A stretch of 35,787 nucleotides of DNA, from NCBI GenBank assembly GCA_900540785.1, contig UQHF01000037.1:1-35787 (forward strand). Reading direction: 5' to 3'. Position numbers and translations under genes: made by a program. Of the stretch, positions 30,180-35,787 are shown piece by piece. Positions within the stretch are counted from its first letter, which is position 1, and the number at the start of each line of letters is the position of its first letter. Under the pieces are notes generated by a model. That model worked only from the letters and a program-made list of their open reading frames with translations. It was not told where the DNA came from and did not search any database. This DNA is from an uncultured Blautia sp. Its GTDB lineage: Bacteria > Bacillota > Clostridia > Lachnospirales > Lachnospiraceae.

Positions 30180-31463
30180 TTAGTTTGCTACTGCGCCTTC
30201 AATCTGTGTCTGGTACATTTCCAGAGTTTCGTCAATATCAGCGCCGCCTACAACAGCCTGTACAACCTCTGTCATAATATCTTCGATTGCATAAGTATCT
30301 TCTCCGTAATTTACAGCCGGAACTTCATTTGTCCACTCTGCAAAATCTTTGAAGATTTCCTGTCCGCCGTAGAAATCAACACCTTTATTGTAGTTTTCTG
30401 CTTCGCTGGAAGCTTTTAATGTACTTACAAGGTTAATATCAACTGCAAGCTGATTCATAAGGTCTGTATTGGAAGCAAATGTATCTTTTAAGAAAGCTTT
30501 TGCAGCGTCTTCATGACCTACATTTTTCAGAACATACCAGCCGGCTCCACCGATGGAAGAAGCGTTTACAGAGTTTTCATTTTCTGCCATTTTAGGGAAT
30601 GGAGCAACTGCCCATTTTCCGCTCTGGTCTTCTGCATTTAATACAGATGGGGAAATCCAGCAGCCTGTCGGAACACTTGCTACCTCTCCGCTGTTAAATG
30701 CGCCTACGAACTGATCCCAGTCAGCTACCTGTTTGGAAATTCCGGAATCTACGATTTTCTTATAAGTAGTAATGGCATCTTTTAATGCCTGGTTGTCTTT
30801 AATTGTTACGTTTCCTTCTTCATCTGTGTACCATGCGCCTGCACTCTGAAGCATCATACGAATCTGTCCCAGGTCACTTGGATCAAGAGTCAGCATATAT
30901 TTTCCTGTTTTTTCCTGTACTGCCTCTCCGATTTCAATGTATTTATCCCATGTTAAGTCCTGCATATCTTCTGCTGTGTAACCGGCTTCTTCAATATAAT
31001 CTGTGCGGTAGAAAACGGCTGCAACACCGGAGTCAAACGGAATACCGTACATTTTTCCGTCTACCTGGTTCACTCCTGTTTTGTACTCTGCAAAATCATC
31101 TGGTGATGCAATATCTGATAAATCAGCAAATTCGTCCGGATATGCTTTTAAATATCCCTGGATTCTGTAGTCTTCAATAAGCACAATATCCGGAAGGCCT
31201 TCATAAGAACCGGAAGCAAGACTTGTATTTAATTTTGCTACAATGTCGTCCTGCGCCATTGTGACTACATTTACTTTCACATCCGGGTTTGTCTCTGCAT
31301 ACATCTCTTTTGCCACATTTGCAGCTTTGATGTTAAAGGATTCGTCCCATGCCCAGATTGTAATTTCATCTGCGCTTTCTTTTTCTTCTGCACTTACCGG
31401 AATCCCCATTCCGAGAACCATTGCTCCTGCCATTAAAAGAGCTGCCATTTTTTTGAATTTCAT
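30180..31463 (-). CDS. Extracellular sugar-binding protein of the lac ABC importer
   Basis: A 427-residue solute-binding protein of the SBP_bac_1 group that captures the sugar and delivers it to the two permeases. The mature sequence opens ADEITIWAWDESFNIKAANV; GIPFDSGVAAVFYRTD, NSGEVASVPTGCWISPS and ASSIGGAGWYVLKN are typical two-lobe segments. The leader MKFKKMAALLMAGAMVLGMG-IPVSAEE has no lipobox Cys and ends in an AxA-type site, so it reads as a signal peptidase I substrate, unusual for a Gram-positive binding protein. I chose the second ATG (31463) because GGGAGG sits directly against the first one. It is the first gene of the lac operon. Confidence 0.92.
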   Translation of the reverse strand: MKFKKMAALLMAGAMVLGMGIPVSAEEKESADEITIWAWDESFNIKAANVAKEMYAETNPDVKVNVVTMAQDDIVAKLNTSLASGSYEGLPDIVLIEDYRIQGYLKAYPDEFADLSDIASPDDFAEYKTGVNQVDGKMYGIPFDSGVAAVFYRTDYIEEAGYTAEDMQDLTWDKYIEIGEAVQEKTGKYMLTLDPSDLGQIRMMLQSAGAWYTDEEGNVTIKDNQALKDAITTYKKIVDSGISKQVADWDQFVGAFNSGEVASVPTGCWISPSVLNAEDQSGKWAVAPFPKMAENENSVNASSIGGAGWYVLKNVGHEDAAKAFLKDTFASNTDLMNQLAVDINLVSTLKASSEAENYNKGVDFYGGQEIFKDFAEWTNEVPAVNYGEDTYAIEDIMTEVVQAVVGGADIDETLEMYQTQIEGAVAN

Positions 31464-31504
31464 GTTCATTCCTCCCTGCGATTCGTTCTTTATTTGATGA
31501 ATTT

Positions 31505-31510
31505 ATCTTA
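31505..31510 (-). promoter_or_regulatory. Extended -10 of the lac operon promoter
   Basis: TGG-TAAGAT on the minus strand (hexamer 31505-31510), with no recognisable -35 at the right distance. This is the pattern of an activator-dependent promoter and fits control by the YesN-type regulator. Confidence 0.45.
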
Positions 31511-31545
31511 CCACAGGTTTGCAAAATTCCTTAATACAATCTTCA

Positions 31546-31620
31546 TTGGAATTTGGATTATCTTTTGATTTATGAAAACAGACCGGATTTTTTAATATTA
31601 TTTTTGGATATTTGGATTAT
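31546..31620 (-). promoter_or_regulatory. Two direct-repeat motifs, candidate YesN-type regulator sites
   Basis: ATTTGGATTAT (plus strand) occurs exactly at 31551-31561 and 31610-31620. On the minus strand each site reads as a tandem: ATCCAAATTCCAA and ATCCAAATATCCAAA. The near site is about 50-65 bases and the far one about 110-120 bases upstream of the predicted transcription start. The far site overlaps the last codons of the GH32 gene. AraC-type domains bind such direct repeats. Confidence 0.5.
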
Positions 31621-33059
31621 TTTAAGAAATTAAAAATCATATTTCCCAGTTCATACCCCGTAACTGTCCCTTCATTTTCCTCTGATAGAACAGCTACCTT
31701 CTGTTTCAGATGTTCACTGTACACACGGGTCGTCATCACTGTCTCTCCACCATTGATAAAAATTTCAATAGAAGAAGTATCTGAAAAAATTGTAATATCC
31801 GAAAGTTCCTTCACTCTGGCAAATCGTTCTTTTCTTCCATGACCGCTTTTTCCCAGCTTCAGGCAGATTCTCTCTTCTTCCCATATGAGAAATACGTCTT
31901 CCCGAAGCTGAATCTCCAGTCGATTTTTATTCTTAAGCTCCAGATGCAGCTCAAAACAACAGTCTTCAGGCATCCATTGTGTAAATCTGCAAATATCACA
32001 GGAAAATTTGTTTTTTCGAAGTTCTTTCATTTCTTCCAGAGGTCTTTGAATCAATTTTCCATCTTTCAGACGCAGTTCTCTTGGCATTGTAAGCGCATGG
32101 ATCCAGTCATAGGATACGGTCGCTTCATTATCATAATCTGCGTCCGGTATTCCCATCCAACCGATCATAATCCTTCTCTCTTTTTCATCCTGAAATGTCT
32201 GAACTGCATAAATGTCAAATCCTTTATCAAATTCAAAGAAATTTCCAAACTGGTATTTTTTATTTTGTAAATCAAACTGTACCGGAAAATATCCGCACTG
32301 ATACACATTTTGATAATCATATCCCGTCTTTTTTACACCCTGCGGACAGCATATCATAATCTGCTGTCCTTCAATGTCAAACAGATCCGGGCATTCCCAC
32401 ATATATCCGAAAACGCTCTCTGTGCGAATGGTATCGTACCAGCTCCAATGCTTCAGATCTTCCGATTTAAAAAGCAGAGCACAGCCTTCTGACTTCGCAT
32501 TTCTTCCTCCCTGGATCATATAATAACAGCCATTCATCTCATAAATTTTCGGATCTCTTACATGCTTTGACATATCTGAAGGATAATCCTGATTTGTCAT
32601 TATCAGTTCTTTATAGGAAATGTTTTTCCCATCAGGGCTGAAGACATGCATTGTATTCTGTTCTCTTCCATTCATGATATAATCATATTCTTTATCCCAC
32701 AGTTTCACATTTCCTGTATAAAAGAAATGAATCCCGTCTTCCCGGACTAAAGCAGAACCACTGTACACACCATCTCTGTCCCATCTGGTATCAGGAAACA
32801 AAAATGGTTCTTCTTCCTGATAATGAATCCAGTCTTTTGTTGTATAATGTCCCCACACTTTCGTTCCCCAGCCTGCCAGAAACGGAGTATACTGAAAATA
32901 AATATGATTCATTCCATGAAACTGACATAATCCGTTTGGATCATTCATCCATCCAGTTGGGGGCATTATATGATAATGAAGCCGATTTTTATCAAGTTTT
33001 ACCCTTTGCCGCATATCCTCATGTTCTTTGTACTCAGATAAGTATGTTTCCCTGTCCAT
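31617..33059 (-). CDS. scrB: Sucrose-6-phosphate hydrolase, GH32
   Basis: A 480-residue GH32 beta-fructosidase. It likely splits sucrose 6-phosphate from the PTS into glucose 6-phosphate and fructose. The five-bladed propeller carries the nucleophile Asp40 in GWMNDPNG, the transition-state stabiliser Asp169 in VRDPKIY and the acid/base Glu222 in WECPDLF. A C-terminal beta-sandwich begins near 340. There is no signal peptide, which fits an intracellular phosphorylated substrate. The gene lies six bases after the EIIBC gene, whose end carries the GGAG site. I see no terminator after it, so some transcripts may run into the lac operon. Confidence 0.93.
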   Translation of the reverse strand: MDRETYLSEYKEHEDMRQRVKLDKNRLHYHIMPPTGWMNDPNGLCQFHGMNHIYFQYTPFLAGWGTKVWGHYTTKDWIHYQEEEPFLFPDTRWDRDGVYSGSALVREDGIHFFYTGNVKLWDKEYDYIMNGREQNTMHVFSPDGKNISYKELIMTNQDYPSDMSKHVRDPKIYEMNGCYYMIQGGRNAKSEGCALLFKSEDLKHWSWYDTIRTESVFGYMWECPDLFDIEGQQIMICCPQGVKKTGYDYQNVYQCGYFPVQFDLQNKKYQFGNFFEFDKGFDIYAVQTFQDEKERRIMIGWMGIPDADYDNEATVSYDWIHALTMPRELRLKDGKLIQRPLEEMKELRKNKFSCDICRFTQWMPEDCCFELHLELKNKNRLEIQLREDVFLIWEEERICLKLGKSGHGRKERFARVKELSDITIFSDTSSIEIFINGGETVMTTRVYSEHLKQKVAVLSEENEGTVTGYELGNMIFNFLK

Positions 33060-33065
33060 TCTCTC

Positions 33066-34487
33066 TTATTTCTCCACCTTTTTTTCAGAAACCGCCCATA
33101 TTTTTCCAATTATAATAGTACATAACAAGCCAACTATAAGAGCAATCAGATGTGCTATGATGTAATTAATATAGCCATAATGCGCAGGATTCGCAATCGC
33201 CATTCCCGGAAGAGCTGTTGTTCCAAATCCAAGCGCTGTCAATTTTGAAAAATAGACATAAACTCCGGCTACAGCACCGCCAATACATCCGCCCACAAGT
33301 GGATACCGATAACGGAGATTTACACCGAAAATTGCCGGTTCACTGATTCCAAACAGAGTCGAACAAAAACTCGGAATGCACAACTCTCTGGATTTTACAT
33401 TTTTCCAGTTCAAAAATAAATATCCGAGAACAGCACCGCCCTGTCCCATAAGAGCCACTGACATCAATGGATTGATAAAGTTTGTTCCCGTAGCAGCAAT
33501 AAGCTGTGCTTCCACTGCTCCAATAATATGATGAAGTCCTGTGATAACCACAATCTGCTGCAATCCTGCAAAAAGGGCATATCCAAAAGCTCCAAGATTT
33601 TCTGTACTCCATACAAGTCCATTGGTAATTCCATTAGAAAGTATTCTTCCTGCCGGACCTATAATTGTAAATAACAGTACTGTTGAAATAAATACGGTAA
33701 GCATTGGAGCTACCAGAAGTTTTACTACATCCGGAATCTTTCTTGAGAAGAAAACATCAAGTTTGGCAACCACATATCCCATCATAAGCGCGATAATGAT
33801 CCCGCCCTGAAAACCTACCATCTCAATCTTTAATCCGAATAAATGAATTACCTCAGGCTGTACTGCACCCTGCGCCGCCTGATAGGCATTTGCCAGAGAT
33901 CCATCCAGCATGATCGCACCTATTACCATTCCAAGTACGGGATTTCCCCCAAAACGCTTCACTGCAGAATAACAAACAGCCATTGGGAGAATTGCAAAAA
34001 TACCGTTAGACGCAAGACTGACAAGTCTGTTAATTGCATACAAAGTATCATGCTTCTGTACAACTTCCAGTCCTCCAAGTACGCTTGTGATACCCATTAA
34101 AAGAGCCGCTGCCAACAATGCCGGCATAATTCCGATAAATACATCGGATAATGCTTTGATAACTGCCTGAACAGGATTTTGTTTTTGCGCGCTCTTTTCT
34201 TTCAACTCTCCCAGTGACATATTTTCTGTGTGAGTATACTCTGCAAAAACCTCATAAACATCATTTACCGTTCCTGCGCCAAAAATGAGCTGAAGCTGAT
34301 TACCTGCAATAAAAGCGCCTTTTACCTTCTCAATATTCTCGAGCTTTTCAATGTCTGCTGCATTATTATCTTTTAATACAATACGAAGCCTTGTTGCACA
34401 ATGCGCTGTGCCCTGAATATTTTCCAGACCACCGACGCACGATACTATCTTTTCTGATATTTTTATATATTCTTTTTTATTTTTCAT
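33066..34487 (-). CDS. scrA: Sucrose-type PTS transporter, EIIBC
   Basis: A 473-residue phosphotransferase permease: EIIB domain (1-90) with the phosphorylated Cys30 in GTAHCATRLRIVL, then an EIIC domain of ten or so helices with VITGLHHIIGAVEAQLI and the substrate region ISEPAIFGVNLRYRYPLVGGC. The layout is that of the glucose/sucrose superfamily and the paired GH32 enzyme points to sucrose. No EIIA domain is attached or encoded nearby, so phosphate would come from a separate EIIA of the glucose type. GAGGAG precedes the ATG. It is controlled from the promoter and operators at 34509-34600. Confidence 0.92.
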   Translation of the reverse strand: MKNKKEYIKISEKIVSCVGGLENIQGTAHCATRLRIVLKDNNAADIEKLENIEKVKGAFIAGNQLQLIFGAGTVNDVYEVFAEYTHTENMSLGELKEKSAQKQNPVQAVIKALSDVFIGIMPALLAAALLMGITSVLGGLEVVQKHDTLYAINRLVSLASNGIFAILPMAVCYSAVKRFGGNPVLGMVIGAIMLDGSLANAYQAAQGAVQPEVIHLFGLKIEMVGFQGGIIIALMMGYVVAKLDVFFSRKIPDVVKLLVAPMLTVFISTVLLFTIIGPAGRILSNGITNGLVWSTENLGAFGYALFAGLQQIVVITGLHHIIGAVEAQLIAATGTNFINPLMSVALMGQGGAVLGYLFLNWKNVKSRELCIPSFCSTLFGISEPAIFGVNLRYRYPLVGGCIGGAVAGVYVYFSKLTALGFGTTALPGMAIANPAHYGYINYIIAHLIALIVGLLCTIIIGKIWAVSEKKVEK

Positions 34488-34508
34488 TTCTTTACTCCTC
34501 TTATTTTT

Positions 34509-34522
34509 TGGAACCGGTTCTA
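34509..34522 (-). promoter_or_regulatory. Operator O1 of the scr operon
   Basis: The perfect palindrome GAACCGGTTC (34511-34520; GGAACCGGTTCT with one flank) lies just downstream of the -10 element, where a bound LacI-type repressor would block transcription. It also differs from a catabolite-responsive element by only one consensus base, so CcpA binding is possible. Confidence 0.75.
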
Positions 34523-34532
34523 TTTAAGTATT

Positions 34533-34560
34533 ATTATAATTCGTATTTTTTCAATGTCAA
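34533..34560 (-). promoter_or_regulatory. scrA promoter
   Basis: On the minus strand, TTGACA (34555-34560), 16 bases, TATAAT (34533-34538): both elements are perfect, marking a strong promoter held in check by the flanking operators. Confidence 0.8.
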
Positions 34561-34587
34561 TCCTTTCATATAAACATTTTATTTTTC

Positions 34588-34599
34588 GGAACCGTTACC
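34588..34599 (-). promoter_or_regulatory. Operator O2 upstream of the scrA promoter
   Basis: GGAACCGTTACC keeps the CCG core and outer bases of the O1 palindrome with an imperfect right half. The centres of O1 and O2 are 78 bases apart, about 7.5 helical turns, with the promoter between them, so looping is possible. Confidence 0.6.
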
Positions 34600-34632
34600 A
34601 AAAATATAGTGTGAAATTTAGTAAAAATGAAC

Positions 34633-34668
34633 AAAAAAACAGGACTGCCATCTCGACAATCCTATTTT
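34633..34668 (-). terminator. Terminator of the LacI-type regulator gene
   Basis: In minus-strand RNA, AAAATAGGATTG pairs with CAGTCCTGTTTT (12 pairs, two of them G-U) and ends in a run of T. The G-U pairs become mismatches on the other strand, so it acts on the regulator's transcript. Confidence 0.75.
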
Positions 34669-34674
34669 AATCCT

Positions 34675-35661
34675 TCATCTTTTTACACTTTTTCTCTCTA
34701 CCAGTTCATAAGGATTTACCTGAAGAATGCTTACCGGTTTCTTTTGAATCATCTGGAGCATAGATTCTGCACTGATTTCTCCCCAGTTTTTCCAATCAAA
34801 CCTTACCGTTGTCAGTGGAGGCTGCAGCAATTCTCCTGCTTCGTAATCACCAAAACCTACCACCGATACCTGATCCGGAATAGAAATTCCATTTTCCTGC
34901 ATCGCCTTATATACTCCAAAAGCAATTCTGTCTGTAGCGCATACGACAGCGGATGGTTCTTTTATTCTTTTCGCCAGCTTTCTGCTTTTTTCCACTGCAT
35001 CTATGTAAAAAAATGTTGTTTCAATAATTTGCTCCGGTTCTTTCCCGTATTCTTTCAACCCATCTAAAACTCCCTGTCGTCTTTCCTGGCCCACAGCAGG
35101 ATCTTCCCCGGAAACCCATAAAAGATAAATTTTTTCTATATCTGTCTGACCGATGTATTCTCCGATCGCATAACCGGCATTGTAGTCATCATTAACCACC
35201 GACTTCTCACCGGGAAATTTTTGTCCGAGGAATAAAACCGGTATCTCCAGTCTCTTTACAACTGCCTCATATTCTTCGGTACTTCCTGTCGCAAGCGCCA
35301 TGATTCCATCTACATTCATGTTTTTCAGACGTTCAATAGAGCGGATTTCCTCTTCTATTTCATTTCCTGTATGCATGATTAACGGCGTATAATCATTTTT
35401 TTTCAGATAATCTACAATAACTTCCACCAATCTGGGCGTTGTTACAGAGTTGAAGCCCGGAACCATTAAGCCGATAATTCTGCTTTCTTTTGCGTTTAAT
35501 CTTGCAAACACATTTGGTTCATAATTATATTCTTCTATGATTTTTTTTATCTTCTGTCCTGTAGAAGCCCTGACACTTCCTCCATTCAAATATCTTGATA
35601 CTGTACTTTTTGCCACACCAGACATTTTTGCAATATCATTAATCGTTAATTTCTTATCCAA
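34675..35661 (-). CDS. scrR: LacI-family transcriptional regulator of sucrose utilisation
   Basis: A 328-residue repressor. The N-terminal helix-turn-helix reads LTINDIAKMSGVAKSTVSRY with the hinge NYEPNVFARLNAKESRIIGL; the remaining part is a periplasmic-binding-like sensor domain (SVVGFGDYEAGELLQPPLTTV near the C-terminus). It is encoded directly upstream of scrA with palindromic LacI-type operators in between, so it probably represses scrAB until a sucrose-derived sugar (phosphate) binds. The start is TTG at 35661, supported by AGGAGG seven bases away. A separate terminator isolates its transcript from scrAB. I could not identify a clear promoter in the 40 bases before the tRNA terminator. 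Confidence 0.88.
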   Translation of the reverse strand: MDKKLTINDIAKMSGVAKSTVSRYLNGGSVRASTGQKIKKIIEEYNYEPNVFARLNAKESRIIGLMVPGFNSVTTPRLVEVIVDYLKKNDYTPLIMHTGNEIEEEIRSIERLKNMNVDGIMALATGSTEEYEAVVKRLEIPVLFLGQKFPGEKSVVNDDYNAGYAIGEYIGQTDIEKIYLLWVSGEDPAVGQERRQGVLDGLKEYGKEPEQIIETTFFYIDAVEKSRKLAKRIKEPSAVVCATDRIAFGVYKAMQENGISIPDQVSVVGFGDYEAGELLQPPLTTVRFDWKNWGEISAESMLQMIQKKPVSILQVNPYELVERKSVKR

Positions 35662-35700
35662 TTTACTTCCTCCTGGTAAGCCCTCACTTTGCCATAAGAC

Positions 35701-35730
35701 AAAAAACCCGGAAATATAAATTTCCGAGTT
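35701..35730 (-). terminator. Terminator after the tRNA-Cys gene
   Basis: On the minus strand, AACTCGGAAA pairs with TTTCCGGGTT (one G-U) and ends in six T, immediately 3' of the tRNA. Confidence 0.7.
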
Positions 35731-35734
35731 CTAG

Positions 35735-35787
35735 AGGTGCCACCCGGATTTGAACCGGGGATAGAGGTGTTGCAGACCTTTGCCTTA
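35735..35787 (-). tRNA. tRNA-Cys (GCA), 3' part
   Basis: The minus strand reads through the end of the D arm (TAAGGCA), the anticodon arm with GTCTGCAAC (anticodon GCA), variable loop, T arm CCCGG-TTCAAAT-CCGGG and the acceptor strand TGGCACC plus discriminator T, as expected for tRNA-Cys. CCA is not encoded. The 5' third lies beyond the window. Confidence 0.93.

Overview
The window looks like a piece of chromosome from a low-to-moderate-GC, spore-forming-type Clostridia, most likely a gut Lachnospiraceae (Blautia, Mediterraneibacter or a relative). This is inferred from strong AGGAGG ribosome binding sites, YesM/YesN-type sugar regulation, a CspA-like subtilase without signal peptide, a PPi-type phosphofructokinase, the rpsF/DUF951 neighbourhood and MBOAT/DHHW/DUF4358 genes. 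No 16S gene or similar marker is present, so the genus is a guess. I see no insertion sequence, prophage or CRISPR array, and no gene-free stretch exceeds 300 bases.

Layout. 1-2022 (minus): start of rpsF with its own promoter and leader, then DUF951, sirtuin and class B sortase genes in one unit. 2185-3417 (plus): PPi-dependent phosphofructokinase, divergent from the sortase. 3496-8768 (minus): NCS2 nucleobase permease, CspA-like S8 peptidase and GH20 hexosaminidase; the GH20 promoter is flanked by a perfect inverted repeat. 8921-9336: an MNT nucleotidyltransferase (antitoxin-like) followed by only the first 30 residues of its HEPN partner. 9561-15598: an ABC/two-component island. A small secreted Cys-rich protein gene lies at its edge, with its ribosome-binding-site ATG one base out of frame. 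An ATPase, response regulator and kinase run rightwards and converge on a leftward permease plus a second, paralogous ATPase. Both arms carry CTTACA repeats upstream. 15709-17955 (minus): DUF308 membrane protein, arginase-fold protein and lgt. 18098-21906 (plus): a four-gene extracellular O-acylation operon (SGNH, DUF4358, MBOAT, DHHW). 21985-31463 (minus): a lactose or beta-galactoside operon (binding protein, two permeases, LacZ, YesN-type regulator, YesM-type kinase). 31617-35661 (minus): sucrose PTS EIIBC, GH32 hydrolase and a LacI-type regulator with palindromic operators. 35735-end: the 3' part of a tRNA-Cys.

How the parts work together. Two sugar systems sit head to tail. Sucrose is probably phosphorylated by the EIIBC, cleaved by the GH32 enzyme and controlled by the LacI-type repressor. 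Beta-galactosides are probably imported by an ABC transporter lacking its own ATPase, cleaved by LacZ and controlled by the two-component pair at the operon end. Two direct-repeat motifs upstream of the binding protein gene are good candidates for that regulator's sites. The ABC/two-component island with its frameshifted secreted zinc-ribbon-like protein is the least conventional part of the window and the best candidate for something undescribed.
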